From assembly GCF_003149245.1 (NCBI RefSeq), contig NZ_QGDL01000015.1, forward strand, positions 1-64,000: a stretch of 64,000 nucleotides of DNA. The letters run 5' to 3'. This document shows, piece after piece, positions 44,375-55,403 of this stretch; within the stretch, counting starts at the first letter, position 1; the number at the start of each line of letters is the position of its first letter. The stretch comes from Faecalicatena orotica. Lineage in GTDB: Bacteria; Bacillota; Clostridia; Lachnospirales; Lachnospiraceae. A program made the translations under genes and the position numbers. The notes below the pieces were generated by a model. The model saw only the letters and a program-made list of their open reading frames with translations. It had not been told where the DNA came from and did no database searches.

Positions 44375-45576
44375 TGATGGAAAAAGAACTGGAGCTTTAT
44401 CTTCATATTCCGTTCTGTGTACAGAAATGTGCATACTGCGATTTCCTTTCCGCACCGTCGGATGAAGTGCAGCGCATAAGGTACATGGATGCACTGGTAA
44501 AGGAAATCGGCGGATATAGAAAAAAATATCATGATGATTACCGGGTAACGACGATCTTTATCGGCGGGGGGACCCCTTCCTTACTGGAGGAAAACCAGAT
44601 CGCGGACCTCTTTCATGCCCTGCAGCAGACGTTTCAGATTGAGCAGGATGCAGAGATTACAATCGAGGCGAATCCGGGAACTGTAACGGAAGAAAAGCTT
44701 GCGGCCTGGAAGTCTTTGGGGATTAATCGTCTCAGTATCGGACTCCAGTCCGTAAATGATGCGGAGTTGAAACTGCTGGGAAGAATCCACACATATGAGG
44801 AATTTCTGGAGACATACAGGACCGCAAGGGCTCAGGGATTCGAGAATATTAATATTGACCTGATCTCGGCGGTTCCGGGACAGACAGTGGAAAGCTGGAG
44901 CCATACACTGACCAGCATCGCCGGGCTGGGGCCGGAGCATATATCCGCTTACAGCCTGATCATAGAAGAGGGCACCCCTTTCTATGATTATTACGGCGAA
45001 TGCCGTAAAGATGGTTCCGGGACGGCCCGGGATTGTGCATCCGCGGATATGCCGGGCCTCCCGGATGAGGATACAGAAAGAAAGATATATGAAATGACAG
45101 CAGATCTGTTAGCCGGATATGGATACAAGAGATATGAAATCTCTAATTATGCAAAAGAAGGTTTTGCATGCCGCCATAATCTGGGGTACTGGGAAAGAAA
45201 GCAGTATCTCGGAATCGGTCTGGGGGCTTCCTCCCTGATCGGGCATCAGAGGTATCACAATACAGCGGATCTGGAAACATATATATATAAGGTACAGAAA
45301 AAAGAAGAGATAAGAGAAGATATAGAGGAGTTATCTCTTTCAGATGAGATTGAAGAACATATGTTTCTCGGCCTGCGTAAGACGGAAGGTATTTCCGTAC
45401 AGGGGGTTCTGGAAACGTTCGGAAAAAGTATATTCGACATATATGGGAAAGAACTGGAAAAACTGAAAAGCGAGGGATTACTGGAAGTTACAGCCGATGC
45501 AGTAAGGCTGACAGAACGGGGGATTGACGTTAGCAACACTGTCTTTGTAGAATTTCTTGATCCAGTCACAGATTAG
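44374..45576 (+). CDS. hemW: Radical SAM protein HemW
   Basis: 400 aa. Radical SAM motif 'HIPFCVQKCAYCDF' with CxxxCxxC, then 'IFIGGGTPSLL', 'NIDLISAVPGQT' and 'YEISNYAKEGFACRHNLGYW', typical of HemW, a heme-binding chaperone-like protein rather than coproporphyrinogen oxidase. C-terminal HemN-type domain present. The residues about 208-230 carry an extra insert ('RKDGSGTARDCASADMPGLP'). Gene order lepA-hemW-hrcA is the classic Firmicutes one. A terminator and structured region follow. Confidence 0.93.
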   Translation: MMEKELELYLHIPFCVQKCAYCDFLSAPSDEVQRIRYMDALVKEIGGYRKKYHDDYRVTTIFIGGGTPSLLEENQIADLFHALQQTFQIEQDAEITIEANPGTVTEEKLAAWKSLGINRLSIGLQSVNDAELKLLGRIHTYEEFLETYRTARAQGFENINIDLISAVPGQTVESWSHTLTSIAGLGPEHISAYSLIIEEGTPFYDYYGECRKDGSGTARDCASADMPGLPDEDTERKIYEMTADLLAGYGYKRYEISNYAKEGFACRHNLGYWERKQYLGIGLGASSLIGHQRYHNTADLETYIYKVQKKEEIREDIEELSLSDEIEEHMFLGLRKTEGISVQGVLETFGKSIFDIYGKELEKLKSEGLLEVTADAVRLTERGIDVSNTVFVEFLDPVTD

Positions 45577-45577
45577 A

Positions 45578-45620
45578 GAGTGTTCTGCCGGCAGAAGTGC
45601 CGGCCGGATGCTCTTTTTAT
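45578..45620 (+). terminator. Terminator after hemW
   Basis: GAGTGTTCTGCCGGC pairs with GCCGGCCGGATGCTC with a few wobbles and mismatches, followed by TTTTTATTT. Confidence 0.6.
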
Positions 45621-45651
45621 TTCATAGGACGTACGTCCTATGAAATAAAAA
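45614..45651. repeat. Perfect 38-bp palindrome
   Basis: The arms 45614-45632 and 45633-45651 are exact reverse complements with no spacer, centred on ACGTACGT. The left end is the T-tract of the hemW terminator. It can act as a terminator in the other direction too. Confidence 0.8.
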
Positions 45652-45665
45652 GCCCTCCGGGGGAT

Positions 45666-45735
45666 GCGCCCTGCGGCGTATAAGGTGGATGTCGCAGAGC
45701 GAGCGCCGCAGGCGCGAGTTTCGCAAGCGAAACTC
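45666..45735. other. GC-rich folded block between hemW and hrcA
   Basis: GCGCCCTGCGGCG (45666-45678) pairs with CGCCGCAGGCGC (45704-45715) with one bulge, then GAGTTTCGC pairs with GCGAAACTC (45716-45735) around AA. The block is far richer in G+C than its neighbours and codes for nothing recognisable. Could be a dispersed structural repeat of the genome. Confidence 0.55.
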
Positions 45736-45795
45736 TACAGAAATGCCTATCATTTTATATAAAATATAAAAAGTATGAAAAATATATAAAGAGTG

Positions 45796-45866
45796 TTGAC
45801 AAAAAGAAATCAGGGTGCTATCTTAATATACGTAAGGTGTTAGCACTCAAAACTAAAGAGTGCTAA
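45796..45866 (+). promoter_or_regulatory. hrcA promoter and CIRCE operator
   Basis: TTGACA at 45796-45801 and TATCTT at 45819-45824 (17-bp spacer) form the promoter. The CIRCE element, TTAGCACTC-N9-GAGTGCTAA, occupies 45840-45866 and is a perfect match to consensus. HrcA binds it and represses the operon until heat stress. Confidence 0.92.
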
Positions 45867-45907
45867 TAAGCAGAGAAAACAGTACTCTGCGGCGGAAAGG
45901 AGGGCCT

Positions 45908-46957
45908 ATGGCAGGAATCACAGAACTGAGTGAGAGAAAGATGGTTATTTTAAAAGCGATCATTCAGAACTATCTGGAGACAGGAGAGCCGGTTGGTTCA
46001 AGAACTCTTTCCAAATACACGGACTTGAATTTAAGTTCAGCTACGATCCGTAACGAGATGGCAGATCTGGAGGATCTGGGATATATTTTCCAGCCCCACA
46101 CGTCCGCAGGACGTATTCCTTCTGATAAAGGATACCGCTTTTATGTGGATATGCTGATGGAAGAGAAGGAGCAGGAGATTCTGGAGCTTCGCAATGTGAT
46201 GCTGGAGAAGACGGATAAGGTAGATAAAGTTCTGAAGCAGGCGGCGAAGGTTCTGGCGGCGAATACTAACTATGCAACGATGGTATCCGCACCGGTTAAC
46301 AGCCGGAATAAGCTGAAGTTCATCCAGCTTTCACAGGTGGATGAGGAACAGATTGTAGCTGTGATCGTGATGAACGGGAATGTCATCAAGAATAAGATCA
46401 TCGAAGTCGGTGAAACCTTAAGTAATGAACATTTGTTTAAGCTGAATATGCTGCTGAACACGACATTGAATGGAATGTCTATAGAAGAGATCAACCTGGG
46501 GCTGATTGCAAAGCTGAAAGAGCAGGCAGGTATTCACAGCCAGGTCATCAGCGATGTTCTGGATGCGGTAGCGGAAGTCATACATGTGGACGAAGATATG
46601 GAGATCTACACGAGCGGGGCTACCAACATTTTTAAGTATCCGGAACTGAGTGATAAAGAGAGTGCACAGGAGATTATCAGTGCATTTGAAGAAAAGCAGC
46701 AGCTGGCGGAACTTGTTACAGAGACCCTTGCCAGTGAAGACAGTCATGGAATTCAGGTATACATCGGAGATGAAGCACCGGTGAAGACCATGAAGGACTG
46801 CAGTGTTGTGACAGCGACCTACGAATTGGGCGAGGGCATGAAGGGTACGATCGGTATCATCGGTCCAAAACGTATGGATTATGAACATGTCATGAAGACG
46901 CTGAAGACTCTGCAGAACGAGTTGGATGCAATTTATTACAAAGATCCAAAAGAATAG
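45908..46957 (+). CDS. hrcA: Heat-inducible repressor HrcA
   Basis: 349 aa. N-terminal winged helix with 'KYTDLNLSSATIRNEMADLE', then the HrcA domain with 'GYIFQPHTSAGRIPSDKGYR'. It represses this operon through the CIRCE site at 45840-45866. The ATG at 45908 has AAAGGAGGG upstream; the earlier in-frame ATG 45860 would overlap CIRCE. First gene of hrcA-grpE-dnaK-dnaJ. Confidence 0.96.
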   Translation: MAGITELSERKMVILKAIIQNYLETGEPVGSRTLSKYTDLNLSSATIRNEMADLEDLGYIFQPHTSAGRIPSDKGYRFYVDMLMEEKEQEILELRNVMLEKTDKVDKVLKQAAKVLAANTNYATMVSAPVNSRNKLKFIQLSQVDEEQIVAVIVMNGNVIKNKIIEVGETLSNEHLFKLNMLLNTTLNGMSIEEINLGLIAKLKEQAGIHSQVISDVLDAVAEVIHVDEDMEIYTSGATNIFKYPELSDKESAQEIISAFEEKQQLAELVTETLASEDSHGIQVYIGDEAPVKTMKDCSVVTATYELGEGMKGTIGIIGPKRMDYEHVMKTLKTLQNELDAIYYKDPKE

Positions 46958-46972
46958 GAAGGTGAATAGCTG

Positions 46973-47692
46973 GTGGAAGAAAATATGAGCAAAGAAGATA
47001 TGATAAAAGAAGCGGTGGAAGAGGCGAAAGCAAAGGCCGCGAAAGAGGCTGAGGAACAGGCAGCCCGGACGGACGAACAGTCTGAGGCCGAAGAACAGAC
47101 AGAAGAGGCCGAAGAAATGGAAGACGCTTCAGAGGATGACGAAGCAGATGCATCAGAGGACGCAGAAGAACCTGCGGCTGAGGAAGAAGCAGCGGATGAT
47201 GATAAAGAAAAATCCGGCAAAGAAAAGAAACTGTTTGGCAGAAAGAATAAGAAAGATAAAAAAGACGAGAAGATTGAAGAGCTGACTGACCGGCTCACTC
47301 GTCAGATGGCTGAGTTTGATAACTTCCGCAAACGTACAGAAAAGGAGAAATCCCAGATGTATGAGATAGGTGCGAAAGATATCATAGAAAAGATTCTTCC
47401 GGTCGTTGATAATTTTGAACGCGGCCTGGCAGCTGTGCCAGAGGAAGACAAGGCCAATCCTTTTGCGGAAGGAATGGAGAAGATTTATAAACAGCTGATG
47501 ACTACACTGGAAGAGATTGGTGTAAAGCCGATCGAGGCGGTCGGAAATGAGTTCAACCCGGATTACCACAACGCTGTGATGCATGTTGAGGATGAAGAAT
47601 TCGGAGAGAACACGGTGGCCGAAGAATTCCAGAAGGGCTACACATACCGTGAAAGTGTAGTGAGACATAGTATGGTAAAAGTTGCAAATTAA
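46973..47692 (+). CDS. grpE: Nucleotide exchange factor GrpE
   Basis: 239 aa. The first 85 residues are a very acidic, low-complexity tail (runs of E, A, D), longer than usual, and contain a lysine-rich break. The GrpE core follows: 'QMAEFDNFRKRTEKEKSQMY' coiled coil and 'FNPDYHNAVMHVEDEEFGEN' in the beta domain. It releases ADP from DnaK. The start is GTG at 46973 with AGGAAGGTG 8 nt upstream; ATG 46985 is an alternative. Gaps to neighbours are 15 and 29 bp. Confidence 0.94.
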   Translation: MEENMSKEDMIKEAVEEAKAKAAKEAEEQAARTDEQSEAEEQTEEAEEMEDASEDDEADASEDAEEPAAEEEAADDDKEKSGKEKKLFGRKNKKDKKDEKIEELTDRLTRQMAEFDNFRKRTEKEKSQMYEIGAKDIIEKILPVVDNFERGLAAVPEEDKANPFAEGMEKIYKQLMTTLEEIGVKPIEAVGNEFNPDYHNAVMHVEDEEFGENTVAEEFQKGYTYRESVVRHSMVKVAN

Positions 47693-47709
47693 TTTAATGA
47701 ATAATTTAG

Positions 47710-49590
<1,881 letters not shown>

Positions 49591-49640
49591 ATGTCCGCTG
49601 GAATAGGCCTGTAACAGACAGGTTTATTCTTGAAAAAGGG

Positions 49641-49680
49641 TTCTACGAAGCTGCAAGAAGCGGCTTCGTAGAATTTCTTT
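49641..49680 (+). terminator. Intrinsic terminator after dnaK
   Basis: TTCTACGAAGC pairs with GCTTCGTAGAA (11 bp), loop 11 nt, followed by TTTCTTTGT. It would reduce dnaJ transcription relative to dnaK. Confidence 0.75.
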
Positions 49681-49720
49681 GTACAAAATCATAATCAGAC
49701 AGATGAAAGGGTAGAGTGTT

Positions 49721-50914
49721 ATGGCAGAGTCAAAAAGAGATTATTACGAGGTGCTTGGCATAGGCAGGGATGCTGATGATGCAGCAATCAAAAAAGCATA
49801 CCGTGTTTTAGCAAAAAAGTACCATCCGGACATGAATCCGGGAGATGCCGAAGCCGAGAAGAAGTTCAAAGAGGCATCTGAAGCGTATGCAGTGCTCAGC
49901 GACCCTGAAAAACGCCGCCAGTATGACCAGTTTGGACACGCAGCATTTGAAGGCGGGGCCGGCGGAGCTGGAGGCTTCGGTGGTTTTGACTTCAGCGGTG
50001 CTGATTTCAGCGATATATTTGGAGATATCTTCGGGGATTTATTCGGCGGAGGCGGAAGAAGAGGCGGCCGTGGAAATAATGGCCCGATGAAGGGTGCGAA
50101 TATACGCAAAAGTATAAGAATCACATTTGAGGAAGCAGTTTTCGGATGTGAAAAAGAATTAGAGGTCATTTTAAAAGACCCATGTACAGCATGTAACGGA
50201 ACAGGCGCAAAGCCGGGCACATCCCCGGAGACCTGTCCGAAGTGCGGAGGTAAGGGACAGGTAGTTTATACATCACAGTCCTTCTTCGGAACTGTACAGA
50301 ATGTTCAGACTTGTCCGAACTGCGGTGGTTCAGGAAAAGTGATTAAAGAGAAATGTTCTTCCTGTTCAGGTACCGGATATACATCCAGCAAGAAAAGAAT
50401 CCAGGTTTCCATTCCGGCAGGCATCGACAACGGACAGAGTGTCAGAATCCGTGAAAAAGGCGAGCCGGGAACAAACGGCGGCCCGAGGGGCGACCTGCTC
50501 GTGGAAGTAAACGTATCGAGGCACCCGATCTTCCAGAGACAGGATATGCATATCTTCTCAACCGTGCCGATCAGCTTTGCACAGGCGGCACTGGGCGGGG
50601 ATGTAAAGATCCCGACTGTGGACGGAGATGTGATCTATACCGTAAAGGCAGGAACAAAAACAGATACAAAAGTGCGCCTGAAAGGAAAAGGTGTGCCTTC
50701 CCTGAGAAACGCCCAGGTACGTGGAGACCATTATGTAACACTGGTCATCCAGACACCGGAGAAGTTAAGCCCGGAAGCAAAAGAGGCACTGCGTGAATTC
50801 GACAGGCTGTCAGGAAATTCACTGAATCTTGACACAGGCGAGAGCAGCGGGAAATCCGGAAAAGGGAAGAAAAAAGGGTTTATGGATAAAATGAAAGAAG
50901 CATTCGATGAGTAG
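49721..50914 (+). CDS. dnaJ: Chaperone DnaJ (Hsp40)
   Basis: 397 aa. J domain residues 6-70 with '[10 protein letters not shown]' (HPD), a Gly/Phe-rich linker, four zinc-binding CxxCxGxG repeats ('CTACNGTG', 'CPKCGGKG', 'CPNCGGSG', 'CSSCSGTG') and C-terminal substrate domains. It stimulates DnaK ATPase. A weak purine-rich site (AAAGGGTAGAG) precedes the start. A terminator (49641) lies between dnaK and this gene, so it is partly uncoupled. Confidence 0.96.
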   Translation: MAESKRDYYEVLGIGRDADDAAIKKAYRVLAKKYHPDMNPGDAEAEKKFKEASEAYAVLSDPEKRRQYDQFGHAAFEGGAGGAGGFGGFDFSGADFSDIFGDIFGDLFGGGGRRGGRGNNGPMKGANIRKSIRITFEEAVFGCEKELEVILKDPCTACNGTGAKPGTSPETCPKCGGKGQVVYTSQSFFGTVQNVQTCPNCGGSGKVIKEKCSSCSGTGYTSSKKRIQVSIPAGIDNGQSVRIREKGEPGTNGGPRGDLLVEVNVSRHPIFQRQDMHIFSTVPISFAQAALGGDVKIPTVDGDVIYTVKAGTKTDTKVRLKGKGVPSLRNAQVRGDHYVTLVIQTPEKLSPEAKEALREFDRLSGNSLNLDTGESSGKSGKGKKKGFMDKMKEAFDE

Positions 50915-50951
50915 GAAGTGAATCCAGTCCACTCAACGAAGAAGTTCTAAT

Positions 50952-51078
50952 AGAAAAAGAGATGCTCAGAAGGGCGCAGCAGGCATGCAGCGGAAAAATA
51001 GATATTTTTCCGCCTTAGGCCGGCTTGAAAATTGATTTTGGAAAATCAATTTTCATCCCTTCTGAGCATCTCTTTTTC
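50952..51078. terminator. Long branched inverted repeat after dnaJ
   Basis: The arm at 50952-50974 pairs with 51057-51078, and looser pairing extends outward to about 50938 and 51091. Two further perfect stems are nested within: 50990-51000 with 51003-51013, and 51026-51039 with 51042-51055. The result is a three-way junction with T-rich ends, likely a bidirectional terminator between dnaJ and the convergent debranching enzyme. Nothing else is seen in 50915-51220. Confidence 0.7.
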
Positions 51079-51220
51079 AATAAGAACTTCTACTCGCTCG
51101 TTAAAAGGATTCTGAAACGACCTAGCCGTGAGCAGGCTGCATACTTTCCCCCGCCCCAGCTGTTTAGCTCAATCGGAAGTTGCACACCAGTTACTGGAGG
51201 ATATTTTACCCCCTCCTCTT

Positions 51221-53326
51221 TTACTGTACCGTAAAGATGATGACGGAGCGGCCGCCGAGCAGTACGGTGTTTTTTATTTCGGGCATGTTTTCGTCCGGAA
51301 AGGTTAAGTGGGCAGGGTCGCCGGTGTTTACTGCGATGTGCCAGGATTTTCCGGCCGGGAGGCTGGGGAGTGTGAGTTCGAGTGTCCTCCAGTAAGGATT
51401 GACGGCAAGGTAAACGATGTCTTCTGTTTGTTTTTCCGGATCATATCCGGCATACATGATGCAGATGGTCCGTGACTCTGGTGTGTAGTCGGGGAGCCAC
51501 GGGGTCAGGCCGTGAATGCTGGTGCATGGGAACCCGCCCGGGGCCGGCTTAAGGTCTTTGCGGATCACGGTGTGTTTTTGACGGAAGGCAATCATGTACC
51601 GGAAGAAATCAAAGAGGTCCCGGTTTGTTTCTAACAGGGTCCAGTCCAGCCAGGAGATTTCGTTGTCCTGGCAGTAAGGATTGTTATTGCCGAAGCGTGT
51701 ATCCCCGAATTCATCTCCAGAGAGGAACATGGGGGTTCCACGGCTTGTCATGAGGACGGCACAGGCGTTCATCATCATACGCTTTCTTAGTTTCAGGACC
51801 TCGGGGTTGTCGGTTTCTCCTTCTACACCACAGTTCCAGCTGTTGTTGTCATTGGAGCCGTCCGTGTTGTTCCAGCCATTGGCTTCATTATGTTTTTCAT
51901 TATAAGAATATAAATCATTGAGAGTAAAACCGTCGTGGCATGTCAGGAAATTGACGGAGGCGCTTAACCCCCTTGATGCCGGATCATACAGGTCAGGGGA
52001 ACCTAAGATACGCTGGGCTGCGGTTTCGGCAAGGCCGGCGTCACCTTTTAAGAACCTTCTCATGTCGTCCCGGTATTTTCCGTTCCATTCTGCCCAGCGG
52101 CGCCAGGAGGGGAAAGAACCGACCTGATAGAGGCCCCCCGCATCCCATGCTTCCGCAATCAGTTTTACCGTGCCGAGGATCGGGTCAAATGCCAGACTTC
52201 TTAAAAGCGGCGGCTGGTTCATCGGGGAACCGTCCTCGTTTCTTCCGAGTATGGAGGCGAGGTCAAAACGAAACCCGTCCACGCGGTAATCGGTAACCCA
52301 GTAGCGCAGGCAGTCCAGAATGAGCTGCTGGACAACCGGGTGGTTGCAGTTCAGTGTGTTGCCGCAGCCGCTGAAATTGTAATAATATCCGTCGGGGGTG
52401 AGCATATAGTAAATATTATTATCAAATCCTTTGAAGCAAAAACTGGGGCCGTATTCATTTCCCTCGGCAGTGTGATTGAATACAACGTCTAGTATGACGT
52501 CAATGCCGTTGTCATGGAGGGCCTTGATCAGCTGCTTTAACTCACGGCCCTCCTGATTGTATTCAATAGAGGAGGCATAGCTGGTATTGGGGGCAAAGAA
52601 ACAGACGGAGTTATACCCCCAGTAGTCCAGAAGCTGGTTGTTGTCGATCAGACGGGCATCTCTCATTTCATCGAATTCGAAGACGGGCATCAGTTCGACC
52701 GCATTGATCCCCAGATCCTTCAGATACGGAATCTTATCGCGTAGTCCCTGAAAGGTTCCCGGACAGCAGACATCGGAGGAGGAATCCCGTGTAAAACCAC
52801 GCACATGGGCTTCATAGATGACGAGGTCCTCCATCGGAATCTGAGGCTGTTTTTCCAGCCCCCAGTCAAAATTATTTCTCACGACGCGGGCACGGTAGCC
52901 ATGCTCACAGCAGTTCGTGACACCCCAGCGGCTCTGCCCTGTGACGGCCCTTGCATAAGGGTCAAGAAGAATCTTTGTCTTGTCAAAACGCAGTCCTTTT
53001 TTTTCGTCATATGGGCCGTCCAGACGGAAGGCGTACTCAAATTCTTCGATATCCAGACCAAACACGATCATAGAATAAACGAATCCGATCCTGTAGTTAT
53101 CAGGAAACCTGAGGGCCGCAAAAGGTTCCTCTGCCATGCGGTGGAAGAGGAGCAGTTCGCAGGAAGAAGCGCCGTGGGACTGGATAGTGAAACTGACTCC
53201 GCCGGGGATGATAGTGGCCCCGAAGGAGTGGAAGAAGCCGGGGCGGACCTGAAAGCCGTCTATCGTATCCAGAGGCTTGAGCTGGTCATTAGGGACGAGG
53301 GTGATATCGGATGTATGTACAGCCAT
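51221..53326 (-). CDS. glgX: Glycogen debranching enzyme, GlgX/isoamylase type
   Basis: 701 aa. An N-terminal CBM48-like domain (about 25-130, 'FHSFGATIIPGGVSFTIQSH') precedes a GH13 barrel with 'DVVFNHTAEGNEYGP', nucleophile Asp355 in 'RVDGFRFDLAS', acid Glu392 in 'LIAEAWDAGG' and Asp465 in 'TCHDGFTLND'. It cleaves alpha-1,6 branches of glycogen or starch dextrins. No signal peptide, so cytoplasmic. GGAGAGAA is upstream of the ATG. It stands alone, 39 bp after the NarL-type regulator gene. Confidence 0.88.
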   Translation of the reverse strand: MAVHTSDITLVPNDQLKPLDTIDGFQVRPGFFHSFGATIIPGGVSFTIQSHGASSCELLLFHRMAEEPFAALRFPDNYRIGFVYSMIVFGLDIEEFEYAFRLDGPYDEKKGLRFDKTKILLDPYARAVTGQSRWGVTNCCEHGYRARVVRNNFDWGLEKQPQIPMEDLVIYEAHVRGFTRDSSSDVCCPGTFQGLRDKIPYLKDLGINAVELMPVFEFDEMRDARLIDNNQLLDYWGYNSVCFFAPNTSYASSIEYNQEGRELKQLIKALHDNGIDVILDVVFNHTAEGNEYGPSFCFKGFDNNIYYMLTPDGYYYNFSGCGNTLNCNHPVVQQLILDCLRYWVTDYRVDGFRFDLASILGRNEDGSPMNQPPLLRSLAFDPILGTVKLIAEAWDAGGLYQVGSFPSWRRWAEWNGKYRDDMRRFLKGDAGLAETAAQRILGSPDLYDPASRGLSASVNFLTCHDGFTLNDLYSYNEKHNEANGWNNTDGSNDNNSWNCGVEGETDNPEVLKLRKRMMMNACAVLMTSRGTPMFLSGDEFGDTRFGNNNPYCQDNEISWLDWTLLETNRDLFDFFRYMIAFRQKHTVIRKDLKPAPGGFPCTSIHGLTPWLPDYTPESRTICIMYAGYDPEKQTEDIVYLAVNPYWRTLELTLPSLPAGKSWHIAVNTGDPAHLTFPDENMPEIKNTVLLGGRSVIIFTVQ

Positions 53327-53365
53327 AATAGATTCTCTCCTTTTCGTTTGAGCGGTGTTGACGGG

Positions 53366-53989
53366 TTATGCTTTGTGCTGGTAATAGAATACGGCAACCT
53401 GGGTTCTGTCACGCAGTTCCAGTTTATCAAGTATGGAACTCAAATAGTTTCTGACTGTTCCTTCACTTAAATACAGGCGGGAAGCGATTTCTTTGTTACT
53501 CAGTCCTTCTGCGATCAGCTCAATGATCTCCAGTTCCCTGTCATGGATGTCAAAATCTTCGTAGTGAAAGGATGGCGTCTGCTGGAGCAGGGATGGGATT
53601 TTGGAGACAATTTCATTGCCGAATACCGTCTGGCCTGAGAAAATAGCGCGGATTGCAGGGACGATATTCTGATAATCCTGTTTCAGAAGGTAGCCCTTTG
53701 CTCCCAGTTTTAATGACTTGATAATATATTCGTCATCAGAAAAGGTGGTAAGCAGGAGAATACGCGCATCCGGGAATTCTTTCAGTATCTCTGCCGAGGC
53801 ATCCAGCCCGCTCATTTCTTTCATACGGATATCCATAAGCAGGACATCCGGCCTGTGCTCCCGGTACAGGGACACGGCGTCTGTCCCGTCATGCCCGCAT
53901 GCAGGGACATGAAAATCCTTTTCTGCTTCCAGAATCGTCTTTAAGGCGCCTGCAACAAGGCAGTCATCATCTATTATTAATATATTCAT
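53366..53989 (-). CDS. NarL/LuxR-family response regulator
   Basis: 207 aa. Receiver domain with 'IIDDDCLVAGAL' and Asp53 in 'VLLMDIRMKEMSG', then a LuxR-type helix-turn-helix ('IAEGLSNKEIASRLYLSEGT' then 'VRNYLSSIL'). It overlaps the kinase gene by one base (TAATG). Together they probably control the divergent ABC exporter at 55404-58612, in the manner of LiaSR/DesKR-type systems; candidate sites are at 55271-55306. Confidence 0.9.
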   Translation of the reverse strand: MNILIIDDDCLVAGALKTILEAEKDFHVPACGHDGTDAVSLYREHRPDVLLMDIRMKEMSGLDASAEILKEFPDARILLLTTFSDDEYIIKSLKLGAKGYLLKQDYQNIVPAIRAIFSGQTVFGNEIVSKIPSLLQQTPSFHYEDFDIHDRELEIIELIAEGLSNKEIASRLYLSEGTVRNYLSSILDKLELRDRTQVAVFYYQHKA

Positions 53990-55059
53990 TATGAAATCTC
54001 CTTTGGTATAGTAATAAATATTTTAAACCCTTTGTCATTTCTAATCTGTATATTGCCTTTCAGGGTATGAATCCGTTCTTTCATATTGATCAGGCCGATC
54101 CCCTCATCCGAAATGGGTCCGGCTGTCCCGTTATCTTCTATACAGAGCTGGTAGAGGGCCGGATGCTCCCGCATGGTTACATGGACCTGCGTGGCACTGC
54201 TGTGCTTCATGACATTGGAGAGGGCTTCTTTTGTTATGCTGATAAAACTAAACTTAATCTCTCTTGGAATATCTCTGCCCATATCAAATTCAAAGCTGAC
54301 GGGACAAAACGTAAAATCATTTAAGAGACTTTGCGTGGCCTCTTCTAAGTTTATGGCCTCATCATGGAGGTCATGCACACTGCTGCGGATACTGTCCATT
54401 GCAGAATTCAAAGTAGAATCCAGTGTATTTAGAGGCTCTGATAGTCCCGGGGACGTATTCACTGCCTTCATGGCACCGACCATCAGAATGGAGCGGGAGA
54501 GCAGATGACCGACATTGTCGTGGATTTCCCGGGCAATCCGGTTGCGCTCCTTCAAGGTTGCCGTGTAAATCTCATAATCCTGTTTTTCCAGCAGTGTATG
54601 GTTTTTCTCCGTCAGGAGCAGGTTTAATTCACGGCTGTCATCACGAGTATGTTTGTATAAGTCTTCCAGCTGATTGTAACCTGTAGTCTGCCGCTCCAAC
54701 AGAAAAGCAAGGAGGATGCCGAATGCACCGAGAAGGAATAGGAAATAATCCGTTGTATGAATGAGGAAAGTCCATACATAAAACACCGCCCCTGCGATAA
54801 GAGGTATATAGCACCTGCGGCGGAAAAGAACATAGGCCACGGCCGGGAAAAAATAGAGAAAGGCAGGGCAGAACCATGATATCAAAAGAAATACAAGGGA
54901 AATGGGGATGATGTATAAATTTAAATCCATGAAACAGTCCATGCAGCATATGATCAGGGCTGCTAATAAAGCCAGGACATAGTAAAAGTCCGGGCGGGTG
55001 TGAAATAGTGTAAAAAAGCAGTAAAGCAGGATTAGCACGGAATCTTTCATGTATTTCAT
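53989..55059 (-). CDS. Sensor histidine kinase, HisKA_3 (NarL-partner) type
   Basis: 356 aa. Five or six N-terminal membrane spans (residues 1-125), a short coiled coil, then HisKA_3 with His180 in 'ERNRIAREIHDNVGHLLSRS' and an HATPase with 'ITKEALSNVMKHSSAT' and 'DNGTAGPISDEGIGLINMKE'. The membrane-only sensor resembles DesK/LiaS-like envelope-stress sensors. GGGAGCC precedes the start. Its upstream region carries the 92-bp promoter repeat (55117-55256). Confidence 0.9.
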   Translation of the reverse strand: MKYMKDSVLILLYCFFTLFHTRPDFYYVLALLAALIICCMDCFMDLNLYIIPISLVFLLISWFCPAFLYFFPAVAYVLFRRRCYIPLIAGAVFYVWTFLIHTTDYFLFLLGAFGILLAFLLERQTTGYNQLEDLYKHTRDDSRELNLLLTEKNHTLLEKQDYEIYTATLKERNRIAREIHDNVGHLLSRSILMVGAMKAVNTSPGLSEPLNTLDSTLNSAMDSIRSSVHDLHDEAINLEEATQSLLNDFTFCPVSFEFDMGRDIPREIKFSFISITKEALSNVMKHSSATQVHVTMREHPALYQLCIEDNGTAGPISDEGIGLINMKERIHTLKGNIQIRNDKGFKIFITIPKEIS

Positions 55060-55116
55060 CGCAGGCTCCCTTTTAGGTGATTTAAAGTTTCAGAAAAAAA
55101 TAATCTACATCTATTT

Positions 55117-55256
55117 TACCATAAATACTAAACTCGTGAAATACCTCGTTAAGTATTTAGGTGTATGTCTTACTAAGCGTGAAAAAACCACGCTAAGTGC
55201 GAGCAATATACCATAAATACTAAACTCGTGAAATACCTCGTTGAGTATTTAGGTGT
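55117..55256 (-). repeat. 92-bp promoter-bearing repeat, one unit plus a partial unit
   Basis: Unit starts are at 55117 and 55209, period 92 bp; the second unit stops after about 48 bp. Read on the minus strand it ends TATGGTAAAAT, a weakened form of TATGGTATAAT, 58 bp before the kinase start. Same sequence as 2984-3172. Confidence 0.85.
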
Positions 55257-55270
55257 TTCCATATATTTTA

Positions 55271-55306
55271 TGACATTTGTCATGTATATGCAGTGACGGA
55301 TGACAC
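55271..55306. promoter_or_regulatory. Candidate regulator site before the ABC exporter
   Basis: Palindrome TGACATTTGTCA (55271-55282), then GTGACGGATGACAC (55293-55306) with TGAC repeated. A TATAGT -10 lies at 55330-55335 with no good -35, so an activated promoter is plausible. NarL-type regulators bind such sites. Confidence 0.45.
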
Positions 55307-55403
55307 TACCATATCTCACCCAAAACCATTATAGTATAGACATAGAATGAAAGGAAGGAATACGGTAATGTCTTAAACAGGCATGTATGAAGGAGGAAAT
55401 GTT

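Noticed and set aside
47153-47668. Minus-strand gene of 171 aa opposite grpE
   Set aside because: Shadow of grpE; the sequence is low-complexity Phe/Leu from its acidic codons.
52805-53470. Plus-strand 221-aa gene
   Set aside because: Antisense to glgX and the NarL-type regulator; no ribosome site.
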